A DNA stretch of 7,039 nt from an uncultured Collinsella sp. (GTDB taxonomy: Bacteria; Actinomycetota; Coriobacteriia; Coriobacteriales; Coriobacteriaceae), in assembly GCA_902494945.1 (NCBI GenBank), contig CABUVF010000113.1:1-7039 (forward strand), read 5' to 3'. A program made the translations under genes and the position numbers. Of the stretch, positions 1-5,573 are shown one piece after another. Under the pieces are notes generated by a model. That model did not search any database and was not told the origin of the DNA. It was given only the letters and a program-made list of their open reading frames with translations. Numbering within the stretch: position 1 is the stretch's first letter; each line of letters starts with the position of its first letter.

Positions 1-384
1 GGCAACGCCATCAACATCTCGATGACCGCCGAGGAGACGGCCAAGCGCATCAAGAAGAGCCAGACCGACTCCGAGCGCATGATCACGTTCGATCCCGAGA
101 ACCGCCCCGGCGTGTCCGGCCTGCTTTCAACCGCCGCCATCTGCACTGGCCGTTCCGAGGTCGAGATTGCCGAGGAGATTGGCATGGGCGGCTCCGGCCA
201 GCTCAAGAAGTACGTGACCGAGGCCGTCAACGAGTACTTCGCGCCGATCCGCGAGCGTCGTCAGCGCTATGAGAACGATCTGGACTATGTGAAGGACGTG
301 CTGCACGAGGGCAACCGTCGCGCCAACGAGATTGCCGAGCAGACCCTGGCCGAGGTTCAGGACGCCATGGGCATGGTGTACTAG
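1..384 (+). CDS. trpS: Tryptophan--tRNA ligase, C-terminal part (5' end outside window)
   Basis: TrpRS charges tRNA-Trp with tryptophan in the cytoplasm; it is a class I synthetase with a Rossmann catalytic domain and a C-terminal helical domain that contacts the anticodon. The frame is open from base 1 and starts GNAI, the segment that normally follows the KMSKS loop in TrpRS, so the catalytic core lies just upstream of the window. Family-typical stretches are TDSE, DPENRPGVS about 25-35 residues in, and the C-terminal helices with FAPIRERR, VLHEGNRRANEIAE and the terminal AMGMVY. The stop is TAG at 382-384, followed 35 bases later by an intrinsic terminator. It converges on the minus-strand ogt gene. 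Identity is confident from these motifs; no start can be assigned. Confidence 0.93.
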   Translation, partial: GNAINISMTAEETAKRIKKSQTDSERMITFDPENRPGVSGLLSTAAICTGRSEVEIAEEIGMGGSGQLKKYVTEAVNEYFAPIRERRQRYENDLDYVKDVLHEGNRRANEIAEQTLAEVQDAMGMVY

Positions 385-419
385 ATCGATCTGCTGGCTA
401 GAACTTTCGATTGCTATAG

Positions 420-447
420 GGCGGGCGCTACGGCGTCCGCCTTTTTT
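420..447 (+). terminator. Rho-independent terminator of trpS
   Basis: A 9-bp GC-rich stem (420-428 with 433-441, one G-T pair) closes on a TACG loop held by a C-G pair, i.e. a stable UNCG-type tetraloop, and is followed directly by six T's (442-447). It lies 35 bases after the trpS stop, the expected place and strand. Confidence 0.9.
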
Positions 448-494
448 GGTGCCCGACCGGTTCGGCTCTGCCCATTGCACTCCCTCGACAAACA

Positions 495-536
495 GGAACA
501 GGCCCGCTGGCAGTTAGTTGCCAGCGGGCCTGTTCC
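495..536. repeat. 18-bp perfect inverted repeat (long hairpin, no T tract)
   Basis: Bases 495-512 are exactly complementary to 519-536, with a 6-nt loop GTTAGT at 513-518. The core is GGCCCGCTGGC. No T tract follows on the plus strand; on the minus strand the next bases are only moderately T-rich (TGTTTGT). It lies in the gap between the convergent trpS and ogt genes, so it may help end transcription or be a copy of an extragenic palindromic repeat. Only one copy is in the window, so which of the two cannot be decided here. Confidence 0.7.
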
Positions 537-710
537 CGAAGTACACCGTTGAATCGCACAGAGGGGAGGAATGCGAATCAAACTCAACAGGGCAGGCTTT
601 TTCATCGCCTATTGCCTGCTCCGTTGCTGAAAACAATATAGTTCACCGTGGTTTACTTTGCTGCGACAAACCGCGCCGCCATACCTTCTCCATAAGTTAA
701 CCTCGGTAAA
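537..710. other. Gene-free part of the trpS-ogt gap
   Basis: Together with the terminator, the 495-536 hairpin and repeat R1, this fills the 389 bases between trpS and ogt. I see no convincing gene. A 19-codon ORF at 571-630 follows a purine-rich stretch, and a weak 8-bp stem can form between 590-597 and 614-621 (one G-T pair). TTGCCT (612-617) and TATAGT (637-642) look promoter-like, but they are 19 bp apart and point at no plus-strand gene. Confidence 0.5.
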
Positions 711-717
711 CCTGCCA

Positions 718-756
718 AAACCACCACTAAGGGGATAGGCACCTTTGTGGTGGTTT
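718..756. repeat. Palindromic repeat R1 / likely terminator of ogt
   Basis: The arms AAACCACCAC(T)AAGG (718-732) and CCTTTGTGGTGGTTT (742-756) pair over 15 positions with one mismatch around a 9-nt loop. On the minus strand the hairpin begins 17 bases after the ogt stop and ends in TTTT, which fits a terminator. With its flanks (711-757) it is an inverted copy of R2 (1123-1169), 45 of 47 bases identical. R1, R2, R3 and R4 form one family. Confidence 0.8.
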
Positions 757-773
757 AAGCCACGGCAGAGCCG

Positions 774-1094
774 CTAGAGCCCTGCAGGCCAGCGACAGGC
801 GGCCAAGTCGACGTGCATGTCGTCCTTAAACGCCACACCCTCCCCTAGCAAAAGCTCACGTTGAGCATCGGGACCGCCAAAAGCAAAACCATCGCATATG
901 CGGCCATCGGCAAACACCACGCGGTGACAGGGAATCTCGCCGGGGCGTGGATTGCCATGCAGGGCATACCCCACATACCGCGCACTTCGTGGACGTCCAG
1001 CAAGCAGCGTCACCTGACCATACGTGGCGACCATCCCCTCGGGAATCTGCTCGACCACCTCGTACACCCGCTCAAAAAAGCCCTCAGACGCCAT
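774..1094 (-). CDS. Single-domain O6-alkylguanine-DNA alkyltransferase (MGMT/Ogt fold)
   Basis: A 106-aa protein consisting almost wholly of the C-terminal DNA-binding and active-site domain of MGMT-type DNA repair proteins, which move an alkyl group from O6-alkylguanine onto their own cysteine. The active-site motif PCHRVV is intact with C56. Y25 in TYGQV matches the base-flipping tyrosine and R39 in RSARYVG the arginine finger. It lacks the N-terminal domain of Ada/Ogt. Because Cys rather than Trp sits in the motif, it is not a typical alkyltransferase-like (ATL) protein, but activity is not proven. The start at 1094 is preceded by GGAAGGGAG with 6 bases spacing; a longer frame to 1133 would begin inside repeat R2 and is disfavoured. 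The gene is 79 bases downstream of degV and bracketed by inverted repeats R1 and R2. Confidence 0.85.
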   Translation of the reverse strand: MASEGFFERVYEVVEQIPEGMVATYGQVTLLAGRPRSARYVGYALHGNPRPGEIPCHRVVFADGRICDGFAFGGPDAQRELLLGEGVAFKDDMHVDLAACRWPAGL

Positions 1095-1123
1095 TGCTCG
1101 CTCCCTTCCACCCGGAATAGCAT

Positions 1124-1163
1124 AAACCACCACAAAGGTGCCTGTCCCCTTTGTGGTGGTTTT
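1124..1163. repeat. Palindromic repeat R2 / likely terminator of degV
   Basis: A perfect 15-bp inverted repeat (1124-1138 with 1148-1162) around the 9-nt loop TGCCTGTCC. On the minus strand it begins 11 bases after the degV stop and ends in TTT. It also lies directly upstream of ogt, so it would limit read-through from degV into ogt. Its orientation is opposite to R1 and R3 and the same as R4. Confidence 0.8.
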
Positions 1164-1173
1164 GGCAGGCGGA

Positions 1174-2028
1174 CTAGTTAACGGGCTGGAAGAAGGCTAC
1201 GGCTACGGCGCCGGGGCCTACATGGGTGCCGATGGTGGCGCCGATGGTGTGAACGGGCAGTTCGCCCTCGGTGTGGCCAGCCCACAGTGCCGCGCTGTCC
1301 TCGATATACTTCTTGAGCACCGCATCCGAAAGGCCCGTATAGCCGAGCGCCAGCGGCATGGAAAAGTCGATGCCGCCCGCCTTTTCGACCTTCTGGTTGA
1401 GCAGGTTACGTCCGTTCTTGGAACCGCGCGCCTTGCCCAGCTGCACGATCAGACCGTCCTCGGCAGCCACCACGGGCTTTACGTTGAGCAGCGTACCCAC
1501 GGCACCGGCCGCAGCAGACAGGCGACCGCCGCGCACCAGGCACTCCAGCGTCTCGAGCAGGCCGATAACAACCACGCGGTTGCGCACGGCCTCGACAGCT
1601 GCCGCGATCTGGGCCGCTCCCTGGCCCTCGTCAACCAGACGCAGGGCATACTCGACCAACACGCGCTCGCCCAGGGTGACGTTATTGCTGTCCACGACAA
1701 ACACGTCGCCGCCCGGCGCCTCGGCAAGTGCGGTACGGGCGCTCTGGTTGGTGCCCGAAAGCTTAGCGCCCACGGTAATAATTACGGCCTCGTCGCCAGC
1801 CTCACGAACCTCGGCGATAGCCTGCGAAAACGCGTACGGGTTGACCTGACCAGTCATGGGCAGCTCATCGCGCTCCACGAGCATCTCGTAAAAGCGCTGG
1901 TGGTCAATGTCGACGCCGTCCATGTATACATCGGTGCCAAAGGTGACGGACAGCGGCAAAACAGACAGCGCCGGGTGCTCCGCCGGCGACATATCGCTTG
2001 CAGAATCGGTAATAATGCGAACGGACAT
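1174..2028 (-). CDS. DegV family protein (FakB-like fatty-acid-binding subunit)
   Basis: A 284-aa protein with the full DegV layout, usual length for the family. DegV/FakB proteins bind one fatty acid and present it to the kinase FakA for phosphorylation, feeding exogenous fatty acids into phospholipids. Visible motifs are ITDSASDM at residues 6-13, LSGTNQSA at 90-97 (the SGT loop that holds the carboxylate), RGGRLS at 166-171, LLNVKPVV at 180-187, and the glycine-rich TIGATIGTHVGPG near 261-273. The usual TSQ near residue 59 is TGQ here. Start ATG at 2028 is preceded by AAAGGA at 6-base spacing; a longer frame to 2133 has no supporting signal. No FakA is in the window. It lies 119 bases downstream of the MarR-type gene on the same strand. 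Ligand specificity is unknown. Confidence 0.88.
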   Translation of the reverse strand: MSVRIITDSASDMSPAEHPALSVLPLSVTFGTDVYMDGVDIDHQRFYEMLVERDELPMTGQVNPYAFSQAIAEVREAGDEAVIITVGAKLSGTNQSARTALAEAPGGDVFVVDSNNVTLGERVLVEYALRLVDEGQGAAQIAAAVEAVRNRVVVIGLLETLECLVRGGRLSAAAGAVGTLLNVKPVVAAEDGLIVQLGKARGSKNGRNLLNQKVEKAGGIDFSMPLALGYTGLSDAVLKKYIEDSAALWAGHTEGELPVHTIGATIGTHVGPGAVAVAFFQPVN

Positions 2029-2074
2029 AACGAATCCTTTCTTGCGCGACTCTCGCACAGGGAATTTTGACAGC

Positions 2075-2102
2075 AATATCCCGGCACGGCACGCGCGCTC
2101 AA
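2075..2102 (-). promoter_or_regulatory. Possible degV promoter
   Basis: On the minus strand TTGAGC (2102-2097) and GATATT (2080-2075) are separated by 16 bp, each 4/6 to the sigma70 consensus, 47 bases upstream of the degV start. The match is moderate; degV could equally be read from the upstream marR-type gene, since no clear terminator lies between them. Confidence 0.35.
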
Positions 2103-2147
2103 ACGGGACTCTGCAGTTGTTAATTGGAAGCAAATGCCTTGGCGGCC

Positions 2148-2597
2148 TTAGATCTCGCGCAGGGTGTTGAGAATCGTACGCAGCGACGCATACATCTGCT
2201 CGCGCTGCTCCACACCCATAGCCTTACCGGTGGTGTCGAGCACCTCGCGAATGATGCGGTCCGCCTCGCTCATGCTCTCGCCGCCCAGAGCGGTCAGGCG
2301 CACCGGGGCACGATACTTAACGGCCGCATCACCCGAGTCGTCGACCTCGACGTAGCCGCCCTCCTCCAGATGCGCGAGCGTGCGCGAAACGGCGGCACGG
2401 GTCACGCCTGCCATGCGAGCCAGGTCAGCACCAGTCAGGCCGTCCTTGCTGCGCTCGAGATAGTACAGGCACATGACATCGGAGCCCTTAAGGCCGAGCC
2501 TTGCGCCTTCGGACGTCTTGATGCGCTGAATCTCCTTGTAGAGGCCGCTGATCAGTCCGACAAAGTCCTCAAAACGTGTCTCGTCGTTCCACTGCAT
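2148..2597 (-). CDS. MarR-family winged-helix transcriptional regulator
   Basis: A 149-aa protein of typical MarR size. It reads as N-terminal dimerisation helix, then a winged helix-turn-helix at about residues 54-83 (LTGADLARMAG, then recognition helix VTRAAVSRTLAHLEEGG), a short wing with charged DDSGDA at about 85-90, and a C-terminal dimerisation helix. MarR proteins bind palindromic operators as dimers and release them on binding small ligands. Only a weak ribosome site (GAAAGG, about 11 bases away) precedes the ATG at 2597. The gene is followed on the same strand by the degV-type gene, so it may control fatty-acid uptake, in the way that FabT-type MarR proteins respond to acyl groups. 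That link is inference from neighbourhood only. An imperfect dyad at 2623-2642 is a candidate own operator. Confidence 0.85.
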   Translation of the reverse strand: MQWNDETRFEDFVGLISGLYKEIQRIKTSEGARLGLKGSDVMCLYYLERSKDGLTGADLARMAGVTRAAVSRTLAHLEEGGYVEVDDSGDAAVKYRAPVRLTALGGESMSEADRIIREVLDTTGKAMGVEQREQMYASLRTILNTLREI

Positions 2598-2622
2598 GGT
2601 GACGACCGCCTTTCGCTTACAT

Positions 2623-2642
2623 GATGCTAACGGGTAAACATC
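2623..2642. promoter_or_regulatory. Candidate operator of the MarR-type regulator
   Basis: The 20 bases read GATG-N-T-N-AC-NN-GT-N-A-N-CATC, an imperfect dyad (7 of 10 positions in each half symmetric), 26 bases upstream of the marR-type start codon. MarR operators are usually 16-20 bp dyads overlapping their own promoter. A TAAGAT -10-like hexamer on the minus strand overlaps its upstream edge, with no good -35. Confidence 0.3.
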
Positions 2643-2683
2643 TTAGCCGTCCGCAGTGGCCGCCAGCCCTGCACGACCTATTT

Positions 2684-2697
2684 GTTGACCCATCAAC
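2684..2697. promoter_or_regulatory. Short inverted repeat GTTGA-CCCA-TCAAC
   Basis: A perfect 5-bp dyad with a 4-base spacer, between the marR-type gene and repeat R3. It may be an additional regulator site or chance; there is no independent support. Confidence 0.2.
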
Positions 2698-2700
2698 ATA

Positions 2701-2739
2701 AAAACCACCACAAAGGACAGGTACCTTTGTGGTGGTTTT
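2701..2739. repeat. Palindromic repeat R3 / likely terminator of the B3/B4 gene
   Basis: A perfect 16-bp inverted repeat (2701-2716 with 2724-2739) around the 7-nt loop ACAGGTA. On the minus strand it starts 25 bases after the B3/B4 stop codon and ends in five T's, the best terminator of the four copies. It has the same orientation as R1; its spacer is shorter than in the other copies by 2 bases. Confidence 0.8.
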
Positions 2740-2764
2740 GGGCATCAATAGGTTCTAGGCGCCG

Positions 2765-3484
2765 CTACAGGTCCACACAGGGATTGTCGCGGGTCACAAG
2801 CGTCTTAACGACAACCGTCGCCCCCAAATACCGCTCGAGCAGATCGGCAAGACGGTCGATGGCGACCTGGCAGTCCTCCATTCGCTCAGGCTCCACGCAC
2901 TCAATCGCCAGGAACGCATCGGCCGAATCATCGGACAGCGCCGTGCGAACGCCGTCGCGCCAGTTCCAGCAGCGGCACACGGCGCCCGCATCGTCGATGT
3001 AGGCGAGCTCGCCGGGCAGCGTCGGATCGTCCGCCTCCTCGCCAAGCGGCAAGAACGCATCGCCACCGTCGGTCACCTTCAGGCGAAAGTCCCCCTCGAT
3101 CGCATGCAGATCCTCGCCTCCCACGGGCAGCGCGTAGGTCAGCGACACCGTGCTGTAGATGTCCACCGCGGGCGTAATGTGGCCCACAGGCTTGCCCTTA
3201 AGCACGCGCTTGAGCAAGTTCTCGATCGAGCAGCGGGCGCCCTTTTTAGTCTTGAACAGCCGGTACGCGTCGCGCCATGCCTTGACCGGCGCGTTCTCGC
3301 TGATGGTATCGCTAGTCAGGTGGCGCTCCGCATCGATGTTGGCGCGGTCGAGCAACGCGGCGATCGCATCCACGTCCTCCTGGGGAATCTGAGCCGCGGG
3401 CTTCATGCCCTTTACGACCACCACACCGACCGCTGCCTGCGGAAACAGCTCCCAGAATGAATCCTCGGCAATAAAGCTCTTCAT
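2765..3484 (-). CDS. Stand-alone B3/B4 (PheRS-beta editing-type) domain protein
   Basis: A 239-aa protein made of one B3/B4 domain, the module that in the beta subunit of phenylalanyl-tRNA synthetase binds and hydrolyses mischarged Tyr-tRNA-Phe. Recognisable parts are WRDAYRLF at residues 70-77, CSIENLLKRV at 85-94, ITPAVDIYS at 103-111, SLTYALPVGGED at 114-125, PGELAYID near 157-164, and CRCWNWRDG at 170-178. Solo proteins of this type are widespread; their substrate is not settled, and free-standing tRNA editing is the usual guess. Start ATG at 3484 follows GAAGGGAG at 5 bases; an upstream in-frame ATG at 3499 overlaps that ribosome site and is disfavoured. No pheS or pheT is in the window. 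It has its own leader and promoter-like sequence upstream and repeat R3 downstream, so it is probably monocistronic. Confidence 0.82.
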   Translation of the reverse strand: MKSFIAEDSFWELFPQAAVGVVVVKGMKPAAQIPQEDVDAIAALLDRANIDAERHLTSDTISENAPVKAWRDAYRLFKTKKGARCSIENLLKRVLKGKPVGHITPAVDIYSTVSLTYALPVGGEDLHAIEGDFRLKVTDGGDAFLPLGEEADDPTLPGELAYIDDAGAVCRCWNWRDGVRTALSDDSADAFLAIECVEPERMEDCQVAIDRLADLLERYLGATVVVKTLVTRDNPCVDL

Positions 3485-3512
3485 ACGTGCTCCCTTCATC
3501 GTGCGCGCCCGA

Positions 3513-3543
3513 GTGAGGGCGCCTAAACAAAAAGCGCCCTCAC
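3513..3543. repeat. 10-bp inverted repeat in the leader of the B3/B4 gene
   Basis: GTGAGGGCGC (3513-3522) pairs perfectly with GCGCCCTCAC (3534-3543) around an 11-nt loop. In the minus-strand RNA it shares its first arm with the larger terminator-like hairpin at 3525-3586, so the two structures exclude each other. Confidence 0.6.
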
Positions 3544-3586
3544 GACGGCCACCTTCAAAGTCCTACGGTGCCGCCACAAGAGCGCT
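3525..3586 (-). terminator. Terminator-like hairpin in the 5' leader of the B3/B4 gene
   Basis: On the minus strand AGCGCTCT (3586-3579) pairs with AGGGCGCT (8 bp, one G-U). Inside that, GGCGGCACC pairs with GGTGGCCGTC (9 bp with one bulge and one G-U). Together they form a hairpin of about 20 bp followed by TTTTTGTTT (3533-3525). It lies between a candidate promoter and the coding start, so it could act as an attenuator. It is not placed as the end of pckA, which has R4. Confidence 0.5.
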
Positions 3587-3628
3587 TACGCTGCCCCCAT
3601 CCGGAGAAGGGAGCGATATGTCAGGCGT

Positions 3629-3658
3629 ATTGTAACCCGAGTCATCCGCGCGAGTAAA
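3629..3658 (-). promoter_or_regulatory. Candidate promoter of the B3/B4 gene
   Basis: On the minus strand TTTACT (3658-3653, 4/6) and TACAAT (3634-3629, 5/6) are 18 bp apart. Predicted start near 3622 would give a leader of about 138 nt. The -35 overlaps the edge of repeat R4. Confidence 0.45.
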
Positions 3659-3696
3659 ACCACCACTAAGGTGCCTGTCCCCTTTATGGTGGTTTT
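3656..3696. repeat. Palindromic repeat R4 / likely terminator of pckA
   Basis: The same repeat family as R1-R3, in the orientation of R2, with two mismatched positions in the stem. On the minus strand it begins 15 bases after the pckA stop and ends in TTTT, so it is placed like a terminator. Confidence 0.75.
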
Positions 3697-3711
3697 GGGT
3701 CTGAGGCGACG

Positions 3712-5382
3712 CTAGTGGCGAAGTCCCAGCAGGCCGTGGCCGCGATGACGGGCGTCGGCGTGCACCTGAGCATGCGGACCGGCGGCCTTGACGGATTCGG
3801 GCAGGTGCGAGTACTTCTTCTCGAAGTTCTCCTCGAACATCACGGCCAAGTTGTGCGCGGCCTCGTCGTAGCGAGCGGTACTCTGCCAATACTGGCGCGG
3901 CACCAGGATGCCGTCGGGTACGCCGTGGCACGTGGTGGGAATGTCGACGTTAAAGATGTCGTCGTGCACGAACTCGCTGTCCTCGATGGTACCGTCGAGG
4001 GCGCGGGCCACCAGGGCGCGCGTGTAGGCAAGCTCGATGCGATGACCCACGCCGTAGCCGCCGCCGATCCAGCCGGTGTTGACCAGGTACACACGCGTGC
4101 GGCCGTCGGCGATGCGCTCACCGAGCATCTTGGCATAGACCATGGGGTCGAGCGGCATAAACGGCTCGCCAAACAGCGAAGAGAACGTGGGCGTGGGCTC
4201 GGTGACGCCGACCTCGGTGCCGGGGAGCTTGGCCGTAAAGCCCGTCACAAAGTGATACATGGCGGAGTCGGCCGTCAGGCGCGAGATGGGCGGCAGCACG
4301 CCAAAGGCATCGCAGGTCAGGAAGAGCACGACGCTTGGAGTGGTGCCCATGCCCTTGGTCCACGCGTTGGGAATGTGCTCCACAGGGTATGCCACGCGCG
4401 TGTTGTGCGTGATCGAGATGTCGTCGTAGTTGGGCTTGCGGTTCTCGTCGAGCACCACGTTTTCGCAGATCGCGCCAAAGCGGACGGCGTTGAAGATCTC
4501 AGGCTCGTGGAACGCGTCCAGGCCCTCGCATTTGGCGTAGCAGCCACCCTCGATGTTGAAGATGCCCATGTCGGACCAACCGTGTTCGTCGTCGCCGATC
4601 AGCAGGCGCGTGGGGTTGGCCGAAAGCGTGGTCTTGCCGGTGCCGGAGAGGCCAAAGAACACGGCGGTCTCATGCGTGACGGGGTCCATACTGGCCGAGC
4701 AATGCATGGGCAGCACGTCGTCCTCGACGGGCAGCAGGTAATTCATGACGCTGAAAATGGACTTTTTGATCTCGCCGGAGTAGCCGGTGCCGGCGACCAG
4801 AATCACGCGCTCCTGGAAGTTAATGACCACGGCGGCGCTAGAGTTGAGGCCCTTGATGGCGGGATCGCACTGGTAGCCCGGCGCGGCGAGCACGCAGAAG
4901 TCCGGCTCGCCGGTGCGTGCGATTTCACGGGCAAGCGGGCGGGCGAGCATCTGCTTAATAAAGAGCGCCTGGCTGGCACGCTCGCAGGCGACAAGCAGAC
5001 GACGCGTATGGTTGCGGTCGGCACCGGCCATACCGCGAGTGACGAACACGTCGCGCTCGTTGAGATAGTCGACGATGCCGGCCTTGATGGCCTCGTAGCT
5101 CTCGACAGACAGCGGGCGGTTGACGGCACCCCAGGCAATCTCGTCGTGAACATCGGGGGTGTCAACGATAAAGCGGTCATTAGGCGAGCGGCCAGTGCGC
5201 TCCCCCGTCTCGATCACCAGCGCGCCGTTGGAGGCCATACGACCTTCGTTGCGACGGATGGCGTGCTCGACGAGCTCGGCTGCCGGCAGGGCGACCAGCA
5301 GGCGGGGCTGGTTCTCGGCAGGATCTTCGACCAGCGTAATGCCAAAGTTGGACAGAACTTCTGCAGGGGTAACACCTGGCAT
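3712..5382 (-). CDS. pckA: Phosphoenolpyruvate carboxykinase (ATP)
   Basis: PckA interconverts oxaloacetate plus ATP with PEP, CO2 and ADP in the cytoplasm; in fermenters it often runs toward oxaloacetate, in others toward gluconeogenesis. This 556-aa protein has R65 in RTGRSPNDR (PEP/oxaloacetate site), the GEIKK segment and MHCSA (metal-binding Lys and His), the P-loop GLSGTGKTT at residues 244-252 with K250, and the kinase-2 motif LIGDDEHGW with D264 and D265. Later motifs include NYDDIS and the GWIGGGYGVG segment. Start ATG at 5382 has a near-ideal AAAGGAGG at 4 bases; the longer frame to 5496 has no such signal. The protein ends with about 20 residues beyond the usual AAGP end, rich in His, Ala and Arg (537-556). 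No other carbon-metabolism gene is adjacent. Repeat R4 follows; palindromes that may control it lie upstream. Confidence 0.96.
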   Translation of the reverse strand: MPGVTPAEVLSNFGITLVEDPAENQPRLLVALPAAELVEHAIRRNEGRMASNGALVIETGERTGRSPNDRFIVDTPDVHDEIAWGAVNRPLSVESYEAIKAGIVDYLNERDVFVTRGMAGADRNHTRRLLVACERASQALFIKQMLARPLAREIARTGEPDFCVLAAPGYQCDPAIKGLNSSAAVVINFQERVILVAGTGYSGEIKKSIFSVMNYLLPVEDDVLPMHCSASMDPVTHETAVFFGLSGTGKTTLSANPTRLLIGDDEHGWSDMGIFNIEGGCYAKCEGLDAFHEPEIFNAVRFGAICENVVLDENRKPNYDDISITHNTRVAYPVEHIPNAWTKGMGTTPSVVLFLTCDAFGVLPPISRLTADSAMYHFVTGFTAKLPGTEVGVTEPTPTFSSLFGEPFMPLDPMVYAKMLGERIADGRTRVYLVNTGWIGGGYGVGHRIELAYTRALVARALDGTIEDSEFVHDDIFNVDIPTTCHGVPDGILVPRQYWQSTARYDEAAHNLAVMFEENFEKKYSHLPESVKAAGPHAQVHADARHRGHGLLGLRH

Positions 5383-5423
5383 GGGGCCTCCTTTAAAAGC
5401 GCGACACGTGGACGAGGCGCGCA

Positions 5424-5439
5424 CTTTACTCACGTAAAG
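5424..5439. promoter_or_regulatory. Inverted repeat CTTTAC-TCAC-GTAAAG upstream of pckA
   Basis: A perfect 6-bp dyad with a 4-base spacer, 41 bases upstream of the pckA start, probably in the 5' leader or at the promoter. It may be a regulator site; no family can be assigned. Confidence 0.35.
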
Positions 5440-5456
5440 CCCGTTGTACCCGATAT

Positions 5457-5472
5457 GCAAAAACGTTTTTGC
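5457..5472. promoter_or_regulatory. 16-bp perfect palindrome upstream of pckA (operator-like)
   Basis: GCAAAAACGTTTTTGC is fully self-complementary with a central CG, 74 bases upstream of the pckA start. The form, A/T arms around CG, resembles operators of LacI-family regulators (PurR, CcpA classes), although the arms are longer than a standard cre or PurR box. It sits where a pckA promoter is expected; I could not place convincing -35 and -10 boxes around it. Confidence 0.45.
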
Positions 5473-5573
5473 GGCAACGGCGAAGCGCCCGCCCAACGGT
5501 CAAAAATCGCACGCAAGCGGCCTAGTCGTTAGGGACACTCTTGAACAGGCAACAACCAAGGAGCGACCCCGGA

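Noticed and set aside
414..605. 63-codon minus-strand ORF
   Set aside because: It runs through the 18-bp palindrome and the trpS terminator, so it cannot be a normal protein gene.
571..630. 19-residue ORF after a strong purine-rich stretch in the trpS-ogt gap
   Set aside because: The purine run GAGGGGAGGA abuts the ATG almost directly (poor spacing), there is no downstream plus-strand gene it could lead, and the peptide has no recognisable feature.
1138..2070. 310-codon plus-strand open frame opposite degV
   Set aside because: Antisense shadow of degV; composition is rich in His, Gln and Arg without motifs, and it starts inside repeat R2.
3485..3622. T-box riboswitch before the B3/B4 gene
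   Set aside because: GGCACCG resembles part of the T-box, but the UGGN that pairs with the tRNA end reads CGGC, and the leader is too short for a specifier stem.
718..3696. CRISPR array from the recurring AAACCACCAC repeat
   Set aside because: The four copies are hundreds of bases apart, in alternating orientation, at gene ends; there are no regular spacers and no cas genes.
3715..5532. 605-codon plus-strand open frame opposite pckA
   Set aside because: Antisense shadow of pckA in GC-rich DNA: low-complexity His/Val/Gly composition, no family motif, while the minus strand has all PckA motifs and an ideal ribosome site.
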